Source: JAQVEM01 sp964610315 (lineage in GTDB: Bacteria; Actinomycetota; Humimicrobiia; Humimicrobiales; Humimicrobiaceae). From it: a stretch of DNA of 64,000 bases. Below the pieces are notes generated by a model. That model was not told the origin of the DNA, did not search any database, and worked only from the letters and a program-made list of their open reading frames with translations. How positions within the stretch are numbered: the stretch's first letter is position 1; every line of letters begins with the position of its first letter. Shown here in pieces: positions 26,290 to 35,980 of this stretch. The stretch lies in the NCBI GenBank assembly GCA_964610315.1, contig CAZSVM010000006.1, positions 1 through 64,000 of the forward strand, in the 5' to 3' direction. The translations under genes were made by a program, and so were the position numbers.

Positions 26290-27777
26290 TTATTTAACTA
26301 CTACACTTCTCAGTAAATCTTCCTGTGATGCTTCTCCTCCCTTAAATTCACCAACAAAGGAGCCGTCACTCATAACTAAAATACGATCAGACATATTTAG
26401 TATTTCCGGGAGTTCGGATGAAAGTAATATAATACCGACTCCGCATTTGGATAATTCATTTATCAAACGGTATACTTCTATTTTTGCTCCGACATCGATT
26501 CCCCTGGTAGGCTCGTCCAGAATCAGTATCTTTGACTGGCTACAAAGCCATCTTGCCAGAGCAACTTTTTGCTGGTTACCTCCGCTTAAAAATTCCACCT
26601 TTTGATCCAGTTTAGGTGTACTTATACCCATTTCCTCGATATATCTGGCGGCAGTCTTTCTTTCATCACCATGCCTGAGAAAACCAAATCTGTTGAATCT
26701 CTTCAAGCTTGGTAGAGTAATATTCTGGGGAATAGCCATTCTCATCAATAAACCGCCCTGCCTATCTTCGGTCAGGTAGCCTATTCCTTCCCCGATTGCA
26801 ATTTCCGGGGAAGATATATTAACTTTCCTGCCATTGACAAAGATTTCCCCTTTTTCTATTTTATCGATTCCAAAGAGAGCCCGGGCAAACTCTGTGCGCC
26901 CTGCTCCCATGATTCCAAAAATTCCCAAAACTTCACCCTGATGCAATTTTAAGTTAAGGCTATTTAGCTTACCGTTTATGGTTAAATTCTTTATCTTTAG
27001 AATTTCTTTGCCTTCCTTTATTTTCTCTTTGGGAAATTTTTCTCCGAGGTTTCTCCCCACCATCATCTTAATCAAGGTTTCTTCGTCAGCTTTATCGATG
27101 GGCAGAGTATCTATTTTTTTACCATCCCTTAAAACAGTCACCCGGTCACATATCTGAGGAACCTCCGACAGGCGGTGTGATACATAAATTATACTTACTC
27201 CTGTTTTTTTGAGCGTTTTAATCATAGCAAAGAGCCGGTCCCTTTCTTCATCGGATAGAGCGGAGGTAGGTTCATCAAGCAAAAGAATTTTTACGTTCAT
27301 GGATATAGCCCTTGCTATTTCAATTAACTGCCGCTCACCCATCCCCAGATTTTTTACTCGTTCTTTTACATTAATACTTACACCAAGTTTTTTTAAAGCC
27401 TCTCCCGACTTTTTATAAATTTGCTGCCAGTCAATGGATCCGAATAATTTTTTTCTGGGCCATCTACCCAGGAAAATATTTTCAGCTACGGTTAGATTGG
27501 GTATAAGACTTAACTCCTGGTAAACCATACCTATCCCCAATTGTTGAGCCTGATGAGGGTTTGATATATTAACCTCATGACCATCGATAAAAATTTTACC
27601 TCCATCTTTAATTACAGAACCATCCAGTATTTTCATAAAAGTTGATTTGCCCGCACCGTTTTCTCCAAGCAGTGCGTGAATTTCCATTTTATAAAGGTCA
27701 AAATCTACATTATCAAGAGCATGAACTCCGACGTAACTTTTATCAAGACCTTTAACCTCTAACACCGGTAATGTCAT
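26290..27777 (-). CDS. Sugar ABC transporter ATPase, two-domain (RbsA-like)
   Basis: 495 residues with two ABC domains, as in RbsA/MglA. The first has an intact Walker A (G-E-N-G-A-G-K-S-T), signature L-G-M-G-E-R-Q and Walker B L-L-L-D-E-P-T-S. The second has the usual degenerate Walker A (G-I-M-G-A-G-R-T-E-F) but a full L-S-G-G-N-Q-Q-K signature and L-I-L-D-E-P-T-R-G-I-D. It powers import through the RbsC-like permease that follows. Confidence 0.93.
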   Translation of the reverse strand: MTLPVLEVKGLDKSYVGVHALDNVDFDLYKMEIHALLGENGAGKSTFMKILDGSVIKDGGKIFIDGHEVNISNPHQAQQLGIGMVYQELSLIPNLTVAENIFLGRWPRKKLFGSIDWQQIYKKSGEALKKLGVSINVKERVKNLGMGERQLIEIARAISMNVKILLLDEPTSALSDEERDRLFAMIKTLKKTGVSIIYVSHRLSEVPQICDRVTVLRDGKKIDTLPIDKADEETLIKMMVGRNLGEKFPKEKIKEGKEILKIKNLTINGKLNSLNLKLHQGEVLGIFGIMGAGRTEFARALFGIDKIEKGEIFVNGRKVNISSPEIAIGEGIGYLTEDRQGGLLMRMAIPQNITLPSLKRFNRFGFLRHGDERKTAARYIEEMGISTPKLDQKVEFLSGGNQQKVALARWLCSQSKILILDEPTRGIDVGAKIEVYRLINELSKCGVGIILLSSELPEILNMSDRILVMSDGSFVGEFKGGEASQEDLLRSVVVK

Positions 27778-27958
27778 AGTATCTATTATCCTCTCTGGTT
27801 AATAAATTATATGTTAATAAATTCGACTCTACTTCTGGATCTGTCAGCTGCGCAAGATTATAAGCCTGGTTTTTATTATCCCTGTTTAACGAAAGGCATA
27901 CCAGTCTTCTTATCTATTTCATCAACCATCTTAATAATACATTTCCCAATATCCTGTT

Positions 27959-28723
27959 TTATTGAGCAGTATAGCCTCCATCAATTGATAGTACTGCACC
28001 GGTGGCATAGGGGGATTCATCTGAAGCCAGATATAATATCCCGGCAGCTATTTCTTCAGGCCGGCCAAGCCTATCGGCAGGCCGTACCGACTCGAGTTCA
28101 CGGCGGGCTTTTTTTGAATCCGAAGCCTTAGCCAAAGCATCCTTTACCAGAGTAGTTTCCGTAGTACCGGGACACACGCAGTTGGCTCTTATATTATACC
28201 GGGCAAAATCTACGGCCAGGCTTCTGGTAAGAGCTATAATACCGGCCTTGGAAACGTTGTATGCCGTCTGTTTTTTTATACCTACAATCCCAGCTTCGGA
28301 ACCGACATTTACAATAACGCCGCCTTTCTTATTTTTCATCATTTCCGGGATGGAATACTTGCAGCATAAAAAAGCACTTTTGAGATTAATATCCATAATC
28401 CGGTCCCAGTCCTTTTCCTCTGTTTCAACTACATCTGCCTGTATATATATGCCGACATTATTTATCAGGATGTCAAGTTTACCGTAAGTTTTAACAGCAG
28501 ATTTTACCATATTCTCTATACTATCGGCCTTTGACACATCCACCTGAATAAAAACAGCCTCTCCGCCATTACTTTTAATTAAGTTTACCGTGCCCATACC
28601 TTTTTTACGATCAATATCAACAACTATAACTCTGGCTCCTTCTTTTCCGAATAATACTGCTGTTGCCGCTCCAATTCCGGATCCAGCCCCGGTTATTATG
28701 GCAACTTTATTATTTAACCTCAT
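27959..28723 (-). CDS. Short-chain dehydrogenase/reductase
   Basis: 254 residues, classical SDR: G-A-G-S-G-I-G near residue 13, N-N-V-G-I near 88, catalytic Ser in V-G-S-E-A-G, and Y-N-V-S-K with catalytic Tyr and Lys near 155. D-G-G-Y at the C terminus is typical. It sits between the binding protein and the ATPase gene of the same transporter, so it probably oxidises the imported sugar or polyol. A paralogue lies at 31516-32265 in the second transporter cluster. Confidence 0.92.
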   Translation of the reverse strand: MRLNNKVAIITGAGSGIGAATAVLFGKEGARVIVVDIDRKKGMGTVNLIKSNGGEAVFIQVDVSKADSIENMVKSAVKTYGKLDILINNVGIYIQADVVETEEKDWDRIMDINLKSAFLCCKYSIPEMMKNKKGGVIVNVGSEAGIVGIKKQTAYNVSKAGIIALTRSLAVDFARYNIRANCVCPGTTETTLVKDALAKASDSKKARRELESVRPADRLGRPEEIAAGILYLASDESPYATGAVLSIDGGYTAQ

Positions 28724-28798
28724 TTTTATCTCTCTTTATAAAACTCTTTTATCTGGTTATTCCTCAATTTTTTACTTATATTTTTACTCACTATTTAC

Positions 28799-28842
28799 AG
28801 CAGAACCGCCTGTTATCTCGTATACGTAAAGGCGGTTCTGCT
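28799..28842 (-). other. Intercistronic stem-loop after the binding-protein gene
   Basis: A perfect 13-bp stem (AGCAGAACCGCCT with its complement, 28799-28811 and 28830-28842) around an 18-base loop. There is no T-tract, so it is not a plain terminator. In that position between a binding-protein gene and the less-needed transport genes it could stabilise the upstream mRNA or reduce downstream expression. Confidence 0.75.
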
Positions 28843-28886
28843 CCTAAAAAGCCCGTAAGTCTATAATTACTTACATATTATGGTTA

Positions 28887-30143
28887 CTACATTCTTGGTG
28901 ATTCACCATTCTTTATGGCATCCCAATCAATTTCTTCAAGGGCAGGAACAGGATAGAACAAATCTGCATTATCCTTGTACATAGTTCTTGGTCTGATATC
29001 GAAGATTTCCGGAACCTGTCCGCCATAAACCAGTGTTACTGCAAACTCGGTACCATACCAGCCCCATTCTGGGAATCCATGATGAGTTTCGGCTACCAGC
29101 TTACCTTCTTTCATTCTATCTGCTGACTCCGGGGTTACATCATTAGTAAAGATGGCAACATAGGGATCGCCTACTTCACCTTCACCTGCCAGTTCCAGTC
29201 GGTCGGCAGCTTCGCATGCAAGCATGGCTCCCAATCCCATTTCATTAGATGCAGCCCAGATTGCATCAAGTTCTCCTGGAGGATTTGCAGTCAGGAAGTC
29301 ATCGGCTGCATTTATTCCTTTCTCACGGTTCCAATCTGCAGCAAGGGTACCCACTATCTCGATACCCGGATACTGATCAACTACATTGTGGAAACCATTA
29401 AGACGTGCCTGTGAGAAAAATCCGCCGGCAACACCCTCTATTATAGCTACTTTGGCATTAACATCTATAGTAGCCGGATCAACATCCTTATATACGTTTT
29501 CCCACCAGGCAAGATCCAGATAAGTGCCGGGATCTATAGCTACTTCTTCACCTGTACCTAGAACACCCGGTCCGCCGAAATAGTCAACCAGAGCATAACC
29601 GGATATTTCCGCAGCTATGGTATTATCGAACCCGATGTATGAAGCTACATCCACACCTTCAATTGGCTCCAGTAAGTTTACCACTATTACTGGAATCCCT
29701 GCCTCATTGGCTTTCTGTATAGCCGGAATTACTACTTCCACCTCTATAGGAGAAATAGCAATAACATCTACATCTCTAGCTATAAAGTCTTCGATGATAG
29801 CTACCTGTTCTCCGAAAGCAGTATGGCTAACAGGGGCCTGGGATATAATATCAACATTGATTCCTGCTTTCTCTCTTGCATCAGTAGCAGCCAGAATAAA
29901 GTAATCAGTAGCTGTCCTGAATACTCCGGTGATATCCGGCGGTGTCCAGCCGATCCTTATAACATCGGGAGCTTCAACAGATTCTACTACTTCCGGTGCT
30001 TCTTCGGCCGGTGCCGCTTCTTCTTCAGCTGGTGTTGTAGTTTCTTGTGGAGCTGCTTCTTCTTTACAACCTATCAACACAAAAGATGTCATCATAGATA
30101 AACTGATTATTAAAATTGACATCCATAATAATGTTTTCTTCAT
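28887..30143 (-). CDS. Sugar-binding lipoprotein of ABC transporter 1
   Basis: 418 residues. Signal peptide with lipobox L-I-G-C (Cys26), then an Ala/Glu/Pro-rich linker to about residue 60. The type-I periplasmic-binding fold follows: V-I-R-I-G-W-T-P-P-D, V-D-V-I-A-I-S-P-I-E, I-P-V-I-V-V-N, and I-W-A-A-S-N-E-M-G-L-G-A. Relatives bind ribose, galactose, xylose or polyols. GGAGAGG lies eight bases before the ATG. The 410-base leader upstream is shared in part with the second cluster. Confidence 0.9.
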   Translation of the reverse strand: MKKTLLWMSILIISLSMMTSFVLIGCKEEAAPQETTTPAEEEAAPAEEAPEVVESVEAPDVIRIGWTPPDITGVFRTATDYFILAATDAREKAGINVDIISQAPVSHTAFGEQVAIIEDFIARDVDVIAISPIEVEVVIPAIQKANEAGIPVIVVNLLEPIEGVDVASYIGFDNTIAAEISGYALVDYFGGPGVLGTGEEVAIDPGTYLDLAWWENVYKDVDPATIDVNAKVAIIEGVAGGFFSQARLNGFHNVVDQYPGIEIVGTLAADWNREKGINAADDFLTANPPGELDAIWAASNEMGLGAMLACEAADRLELAGEGEVGDPYVAIFTNDVTPESADRMKEGKLVAETHHGFPEWGWYGTEFAVTLVYGGQVPEIFDIRPRTMYKDNADLFYPVPALEEIDWDAIKNGESPRM

Positions 30144-30553
30144 CTTTATATCCTCTCCTGTTTACTTTTTAAACAGTTTTTAATAAAATTAGCTCGCGAG
30201 ATTTGTTTGCTTTTAAGCAATTCAACTATTGTGCAAAAGGTAAACAAATCTCCCCTCTTTTTTAAATTTATTTACTTTTCACCACCTCCTAAAATTTTCT
30301 TTTTAAAAATATTTACCTGCACCTCCTTTCGCCATCAAATCTCAAAGATAATAATTCCTTCTCAACCACACCTCTTTATAATAAAAAGACGCCCATTAAA
30401 TTGTTTACTCCGATTATTTTATTATTTATATCTCTTCTGTCTCATACAAATAGTTAATATTCAATCTGGTATGCCTTCTGGTACTAATTATTTCAATGTC
30501 CATTACCCTTAAAACAAGGAACTAATCCTATAGGAATCAAGCTTTCATTATTT
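30144..30553 (-). promoter_or_regulatory. Long 5' leader of the binding-protein gene, duplicated in cluster 2
   Basis: 410 bases between the GntR gene and the binding-protein gene. The part next to the gene closely matches 37445-37620. Shared elements are a 17-bp inverted repeat (30198-30214 with 30235-30252), and two Shine-Dalgarno-like tracts (AGGAGGTGG near 30290 and AAAGGAGGTG near 30325) that have no plausible reading frame after them. Differences between the copies partly preserve pairing in the stem. On the plus strand the stem is followed by T-rich sequence, so an antisense terminator is also possible. Confidence 0.6.
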
Positions 30554-31390
30554 TTAAGGTGATACCATACCGGTATCCCGGAGGTCGGAGAAAAATCTAT
30601 CATTTATTGATGTTTCGGAACGATTTCTAACACGGATAAGCGATACCACAAATTTACTTCGATCTCCCCGGTGAAGAGCACTGAAATACTCTATGGGACG
30701 ACCGTCTTCAAGGTAGCTTATACTGTTTAATAACATCAGGGGAGCACCAGCTTTTATTCCTAATAATGTGGCTTCTTTTTTATCCGCTGACACTGCTTCC
30801 AAAGAACGCCTCCCATTAGAAATTTTGAGAGTATACTTATCTTCAAGAACACCATAAAGTGACCGATTGGTTAAATTTTCCTTAAGCAGTGAAGGACAAA
30901 TTTTATAAGGGAGGTAAGTAGTTACCAGAGCAATTGGTTCGTTATTAATGAAACGCAGCCTTTTTATTTTAATTACCGGTTCCCCGGATTTCAGCTTAAG
31001 TATTTCCAGAATTTCACTGTCAGCTTCCCACTTGATGTTTTCCAGTACTTTGGTATCCAGCTTTATACCCCGTGCCAGCATATCTTCATAGGTTCCGGTA
31101 AGATTTTGAAAGAGGTTTTCCGTAATTTTAGGCCTGGTTACAAATGTTCCTCGTCCCTTTTCCCGATTCAAGTACCCGCTCTGCACCAAACTGCTTATGG
31201 CCTGGCGAACTACAGTACGGCTTACTTTAAATTGCTCACAGAGTTTGAATTCGGAAGGAATCTGCTGGCCTGATTTTAACCTCCCCTTTCTGATTTCATT
31301 GACTAAAAGTTCTTTCAGTTGAAAATAATAAGGTAAAGGACTGGTGTGATCTATAAATTTCTTTTTGCTTATCTTAATTTGCTCTCCCAA
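30554..31390 (-). CDS. GntR-family regulator, HutC subfamily (UTRA domain)
   Basis: 278 residues from a TTG start with AAGAGG five bases upstream. The winged helix-turn-helix at about residues 17-85 has P-L-P-Y-Y-F-Q-L-K-E-L-L, I-P-S-E-F-K-L-C-E-Q-F and S-R-T-V-V-R-Q-A-I-S-S-L, ending G-R-G-T-F-V. The C-terminal UTRA effector domain follows (K-I-K-R-L-R-F-I-N-N-E-P-I-A ... P-L-M-L-L-N-S-I-S-Y-L). Such regulators usually repress transport and catabolic genes until a sugar phosphate binds. A decayed homologue lies at 37710-38063, so this one may serve both clusters. Confidence 0.92.
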   Translation of the reverse strand: MGEQIKISKKKFIDHTSPLPYYFQLKELLVNEIRKGRLKSGQQIPSEFKLCEQFKVSRTVVRQAISSLVQSGYLNREKGRGTFVTRPKITENLFQNLTGTYEDMLARGIKLDTKVLENIKWEADSEILEILKLKSGEPVIKIKRLRFINNEPIALVTTYLPYKICPSLLKENLTNRSLYGVLEDKYTLKISNGRRSLEAVSADKKEATLLGIKAGAPLMLLNSISYLEDGRPIEYFSALHRGDRSKFVVSLIRVRNRSETSINDRFFSDLRDTGMVSP

Positions 31391-31425
31391 AATAACCTCT
31401 TAATCCTGTTATCCTGTGATTACAT

Positions 31426-31454
31426 AATATATTATATATGACAAATACTGTCAA
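31426..31454 (-). promoter_or_regulatory. Promoter of the GntR gene and transporter cluster 1
   Basis: On the minus strand TTGACA (31449-31454), 17 bases, TATATT (31426-31431). The same boxes and spacing occur at 38095-38123, inside a block of about 85 bases that is nearly identical in both places. Confidence 0.8.
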
Positions 31455-31515
31455 TAGTTTATTTTAGATTTTTTAATATTTAGACACCAAAAACCGAAAA
31501 GTATTCACCGCCACC

Positions 31516-32265
31516 CTAAATCATCGAATAACCGCCGTCTACGATAAGAGTTTGGCCGGTACACCAGTCAGCTTCCTCGGAGGCCAGGTAAAGAACGGCT
31601 CCTACATGATCATCTGGTTTTCCCAGCCTGCCCAGAGGTATATTATCGGTAAGTGCCTTTCTTATAGTGGGATCACGCAGGGCTTCTTCTGCCATTTCCG
31701 TATCGGTCGTCCCCGGAAGAATAGCATTCACATTTATATTATAGGGAGCCAGTTCCAGGGCCGCAACACGGGTAAATGAAAGAACTCCTCCTTTGGAGGC
31801 GCTGTATGCCGCCAGATTGGGCTGGCCGACAATTGCAGCAATCGATGAAACTATAACAATTTTTCCCTTTCTTTGTTTGATCATTTCTCTGGCAGCAGCT
31901 TGGGTGCACAGAAAAGTACCCTTAACGTTTATTTCGAATAATTTATCCCATATTTCCTCAGATGATTCCAGTACCGAGCCTGAAAACCATATTCCGGCAT
32001 TATTAACCAGAATATCGATTCCGGAAAATCTATCCACGGCAGTGCTGATTAATTTTTCTACCTCTTCTTTTTTACTTACATCCACCCTGACTGCCAGTGC
32101 CTTACTCTGTATCTTTTTAATCTCCCCAACAACCTGATTGGCATTATCAACTCCGATATCGGCAATTACTACATTTGCTCCTTCCCTGGCAAAACCAAGG
32201 GCGTAGGCTCTTCCGATTCCTCTTCCGGCACCGGTAATTACGACCGTTTTTCCTTCAAATCTCAT
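31516..32265 (-). CDS. Short-chain dehydrogenase/reductase
   Basis: 249 residues, classical SDR: G-A-G-R-G-I-G near residue 12, N-N-A-G-I near 88, S-S-I-A-A-I with catalytic Ser, and Y-S-A-S-K-G-G near 153. GGAGGTGATT stands just before the ATG. It is the last gene of transporter cluster 2 and is a paralogue of 27959-28723. Probably a polyol or sugar dehydrogenase acting on the cluster-2 substrate. Confidence 0.92.
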   Translation of the reverse strand: MRFEGKTVVITGAGRGIGRAYALGFAREGANVVIADIGVDNANQVVGEIKKIQSKALAVRVDVSKKEEVEKLISTAVDRFSGIDILVNNAGIWFSGSVLESSEEIWDKLFEINVKGTFLCTQAAAREMIKQRKGKIVIVSSIAAIVGQPNLAAYSASKGGVLSFTRVAALELAPYNINVNAILPGTTDTEMAEEALRDPTIRKALTDNIPLGRLGKPDDHVGAVLYLASEEADWCTGQTLIVDGGYSMI

Positions 32266-32453
32266 TTAATCACCTCCACATTAATTAAAATCACACTTTG
32301 AAATTAAATTAAAAATTTAAATTAACCACAGGTAAGTAAAATTATATTTCTGCCTCTCCTTAATTTGTATTTTAATTTATAAATTTATAAATACAATTAA
32401 ATACCCGTTGGTACATAGTATTTTTAATCTTTGGTGAGAAAAATCAGTGAGCC

Positions 32454-33425
32454 TTACTTAATAATTTTTATTCTTTTTCTATCTATGGTAGCTATACTCA
32501 TAATTATGGCAATCAGACCAAAAACTATCATCTGGATGTCGCGGCCTATTGCCATCATTAGCATTCCGGCTTTAATCCAGGTAATAATGATCACTCCGAA
32601 CAAAGTTCTATGAGGACCTCCTATACCTCCGGTAAGAGCAGTTCCACCGGCAACCACACTGGCAAAAAGGGGTATGGCCAAATCCGTTCCAATCTCCATA
32701 GAGCCTCCTCCCATCTGTGCCATATATAAAACCCCCGCCAGGCCGGCGTAAAAGCCGCTGAGCATGAAAACATAAATTCTATGCCTCTCCACATTTATAC
32801 CTGAAAGTCCTGCACCTATCAAATTCCCTCCCACTGCATAGGTGCGTCTTCCAAAAGGCATACATAAAGCTATGAATGTACTTATGATCCAGATTCCTAT
32901 TGCCCAATAAAATATCGATGGCAATCCCAATATATAGGTGGTGGCAAGAGCTCTAAAAGTCTCATTATATATTATATGAAGAAAACCTTTGGAGAGATAC
33001 AGCGCTATCCCTTCAACTACGATAGAAACGCCCAGCGTTGCCATAAAAGAGGGAACGTTGAATTTGGTAACCAGTAATCCATTGATGAAGCCGAAACTCA
33101 CACATGCCGCCAGAGAAAAAGGAATTACCATAAGTCCCATCCTATCTATATACAGCACGCACATGAGTGCCGCAAGCTTTAACAAGCTTACCACCGAAAA
33201 ATCAAAAGAACCCATCATTATAACGAAAGTCAATCCACAGGCGGCTATCAGAAAATATGACATTGCATAGACCAGCGTTATTGTTCCCTGATAGCTGAGA
33301 AATAAAGGATTTATAATCTGGAAGCCGGCTATTATCACTACAGCAGCGATTATAGGTCCTATAGTGACCATATTTCTTCCAAGCCAGGGGGACCGTAGTC
33401 TTGTAATTGCCTTCCCGTCACTCAT
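32454..33425 (-). CDS. Sugar ABC transporter permease (RbsC family), second subunit
   Basis: 323 residues, eight to ten membrane helices. Family pattern: F-V-I-M-M-G-S-F-D-F-S-V-V-S, F-N-V-P-S-F-M-A-T-L-G-V and A-V-G-G-N-L-I-G-A-G-L-S-G-I-N-V. It overlaps the other permease gene by four bases. A two-permease transporter suggests a heterodimeric channel, as in autoinducer-2 or some xyloside systems. Confidence 0.9.
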   Translation of the reverse strand: MSDGKAITRLRSPWLGRNMVTIGPIIAAVVIIAGFQIINPLFLSYQGTITLVYAMSYFLIAACGLTFVIMMGSFDFSVVSLLKLAALMCVLYIDRMGLMVIPFSLAACVSFGFINGLLVTKFNVPSFMATLGVSIVVEGIALYLSKGFLHIIYNETFRALATTYILGLPSIFYWAIGIWIISTFIALCMPFGRRTYAVGGNLIGAGLSGINVERHRIYVFMLSGFYAGLAGVLYMAQMGGGSMEIGTDLAIPLFASVVAGGTALTGGIGGPHRTLFGVIIITWIKAGMLMMAIGRDIQMIVFGLIAIIMSIATIDRKRIKIIK

Positions 33426-34387
33426 GTTATTGTTACTCCTTTTAATCCCCTGGTGCTGACTACAATGGATATGATCAATAGTAAACCCACTAGCAATTCT
33501 ATTATCTCCGGGTGCAGTAGTGAAAGATACAATCCCCGGTAAAATACGGTAAAGGTCAGGGCGCCCAGTATAGTTCTTTGGGGACCGCCGCTTCCGCCTA
33601 TAAGCGGTGTCCCACCCAGAACTATAGCTACCAGAGGCCAGACCATATTGTTTAGGTTCAGTTCCACCGGTGCCGTACTTCCCAGGTGTGAAAACAGAAC
33701 AATGGATCCAATACCGGTAAACACTCCACTTAAGGTAAAAGCCAGAATCTTGTATCTATCAACATTTATCCCTGCCAGTTGTGCCCCCTCTTCATTTGAA
33801 CCAATAGCATATAGATAGGTACCTATCCTGGTCCGCATCATAATAAATATAGCAGCAGCTATTATAGGTACAGATAATAGAAAAGCGGTTGGAACATATT
33901 TTATCAGCCGCGTGGTTATAACCTCATACTCGCGTACAGAACGGGGATATCCGCCGGAGATCAGAGCGGTTAATCCCCAGTATGTTACCAATAAACTTAA
34001 GGTCAGTATAAATGAGGGTATTTTTGCCTTAACCTGCACTACTCCAACCAGGAAGCCGGTAGCCAATCCCAGCAGGGGAATAACCACAATTGAAAATATT
34101 CCCAGTACCGGCATGAAAAACCACACCAAGACACCGCCCAGCATCCATATTCCAACAAAAGATAAGTCCAGCGAGCCAGTTACCACCACAATTGAGGGAC
34201 CCAGTGCAAATAATGTAAGAGTGGTAAATTGCTTTAGAATGGTTGAGAAATTAAGTGGTGATAAAAATCTTTCCGGGTATAAGGCTGAGAACAGTATTAT
34301 CAGACTCAGCAATACCAGAATCACGGGATGAGTTTTAAAAGTTTGAATTATGGAAGGTAATATCTTTTTTCTATTTATAATTTTCAC
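33422..34387 (-). CDS. Sugar ABC transporter permease (RbsC family), first subunit
   Basis: 321 residues, eight to ten membrane helices. Family pattern: I-V-V-T-G-S-L-D-L-S-F-V-G-I-W, A-K-I-P-S-F-I-L-T-L-S and A-I-G-S-N-E-E-G-A-Q-L-A-G-I-N-V. Four-base overlaps with both the ATPase gene (34384) and the second permease gene (33425) show tight translational coupling. Confidence 0.9.
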   Translation of the reverse strand: MKIINRKKILPSIIQTFKTHPVILVLLSLIILFSALYPERFLSPLNFSTILKQFTTLTLFALGPSIVVVTGSLDLSFVGIWMLGGVLVWFFMPVLGIFSIVVIPLLGLATGFLVGVVQVKAKIPSFILTLSLLVTYWGLTALISGGYPRSVREYEVITTRLIKYVPTAFLLSVPIIAAAIFIMMRTRIGTYLYAIGSNEEGAQLAGINVDRYKILAFTLSGVFTGIGSIVLFSHLGSTAPVELNLNNMVWPLVAIVLGGTPLIGGSGGPQRTILGALTFTVFYRGLYLSLLHPEIIELLVGLLLIISIVVSTRGLKGVTIT

Positions 34388-35919
34388 TTTGATATAACCT
34401 CCTTGAATTCTTCAGGATTAAGGATTTTTTGAATTCTTCCGTTCTTCATAAACATTACCCTGTCACATAATACGGAATATTCTTTAGGGTCATCGCTTGC
34501 AAGAATCATGGAAATGCCTTTTTTCTTCATCTCGAAAATAGATTCATAAATATCCTTTCTGGCTCCTACGTCTATTCCTATGGTTGGGTCTTCCAGTAAA
34601 AGTATCTCGGGGCTTCTTTTGAACCATTTCCCCACAGAAACTTTCTGCTTATTGCCGCCGCTCAATGAATAGCATTCCGTATCTACACCAGGAGCTTTTA
34701 TCTTCAGTTTTTCCACAATCTCCTCAGCCATTTTTTTCTCCAGGGTGAAATTTATCATGGGGAAAAATTTTCTTAATATTTTTCTTAAATTTACTATTGA
34801 AATATTTTTAATAATAGGCCAGTTGAAAAATAGTTCTTTTCCAGTTTCTCCCGAGAAATACCCGACACCTCTGGCCAACCTGGCATGGGGAGGTTCCTTT
34901 ACTCTGGCCCTTCTATTTCCGACTATCAGAACCCCCTCCTCAAAACTCATAATGCCGGCGATCGTATTTAGTATCTCACTTTTACCAGATCCTGCCGGCC
35001 CAAAGATTCCTATGCATTCTCCCTTATGAAGGTCAAATGAAATATCATAATAACATCCATTTTTAATAAGATTTTTGGTTGACAGAACTACTTCTTCGCT
35101 TACAATTTTTTTAACCTCCGGTTTATGGATATATCCCGAAGATTCCCTGCCCACTATATCCCTGAATAGATTTTCCTCGGTTATTTTATCTTTGGATAAA
35201 TCGTAGTGCGCAACTAACTTTCCATCCCTCAGCACATTCACTTTGTCCGTGAATTCCATTACTTCTGGTATGATATGCGAAACGAAGATGAAGGAAGCAT
35301 TTTTCTTCATTTTTAATATATCGCTGAATAGCTCGCGTCTTTCCTCAATAGTTAAAGGCGCCGTGGGTTCATCTAATATTATCATTGAGGTAATGTCGTC
35401 ATTTCCATGCTCCAGTTTTATACTAAGAATGGCTCTGGCTATTTCAACCATCTTTTGGGTAGAAAGAGGTAGTTCATACATGAAGTTCTCCAGATCACAT
35501 TTTATACGGAATTCTTCCAATATTTCACAGGCCTGTTTTTTCATTTTAGCCACACTCAGGCCCAGAACTCTTGTATATTTTTCTTCATGACCCAGAAGCA
35601 GGAACTGATATACTTTTAATTGCGGTATGACACCTTTTTCCTGATAAACTATAGATATTCCCCTTTTTGCCGCTTCTTTCGGATCTCTAGGAAAGGGAAC
35701 TTTCTCACCTTCATGATATAATTCTCCCTTATCCGGAGGATAAACACCTACCAGAATCTTCATCAGCGTAGACTTTCCGGCTCCGTTTTCTCCTACTACA
35801 CCCACTATTTCATTTTTATGTATTGCTATGTCAACATCATCCAGAGCATGCACAATTCCACCAAAGGTTTTGTAAATACCCTTAACCTCCATCAACGAAG
35901 AATCTGCTCGCTTTACCAT
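34384..35919 (-). CDS. Sugar ABC transporter ATPase, two-domain
   Basis: About 511 residues from ATG 35919, preferred over a TTG seven codons upstream because AGGA lies close before it. Domain 1 has Walker A G-E-N-G-A-G-K-S-T and Walker B M-I-I-L-D-E-P-T-A; its signature L-P-L-S-T-Q-K-M is atypical. Domain 2 has G-P-A-G-S-G-K-S-E, a full Walker A unlike most RbsA relatives, and L-S-G-G-N-K-Q-K. It energises the two permeases that follow. Confidence 0.92.
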   Translation of the reverse strand: MVKRADSSLMEVKGIYKTFGGIVHALDDVDIAIHKNEIVGVVGENGAGKSTLMKILVGVYPPDKGELYHEGEKVPFPRDPKEAAKRGISIVYQEKGVIPQLKVYQFLLLGHEEKYTRVLGLSVAKMKKQACEILEEFRIKCDLENFMYELPLSTQKMVEIARAILSIKLEHGNDDITSMIILDEPTAPLTIEERRELFSDILKMKKNASFIFVSHIIPEVMEFTDKVNVLRDGKLVAHYDLSKDKITEENLFRDIVGRESSGYIHKPEVKKIVSEEVVLSTKNLIKNGCYYDISFDLHKGECIGIFGPAGSGKSEILNTIAGIMSFEEGVLIVGNRRARVKEPPHARLARGVGYFSGETGKELFFNWPIIKNISIVNLRKILRKFFPMINFTLEKKMAEEIVEKLKIKAPGVDTECYSLSGGNKQKVSVGKWFKRSPEILLLEDPTIGIDVGARKDIYESIFEMKKKGISMILASDDPKEYSVLCDRVMFMKNGRIQKILNPEEFKEVISK

Positions 35920-35980
35920 GTTAATCCATCCTAGTCCCAACCACCAAGAGCGGTAAAAAGGGGAATATAACCGTTTTATC

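Noticed and set aside
27876..27955. Coding-like minus-strand stretch (Q-D-I-G-K-C-I-I-K-M-V-D-E-I-D-K) after the SDR gene
   Set aside because: Only about 27 codons, open without a start until inside the SDR stop; could be a gene remnant but too short to support.
30280..30335. Tiny frames after the Shine-Dalgarno-like tracts in the leaders
   Set aside because: Start codons would lie too close to the tract and the frames are not shared by the two leaders.
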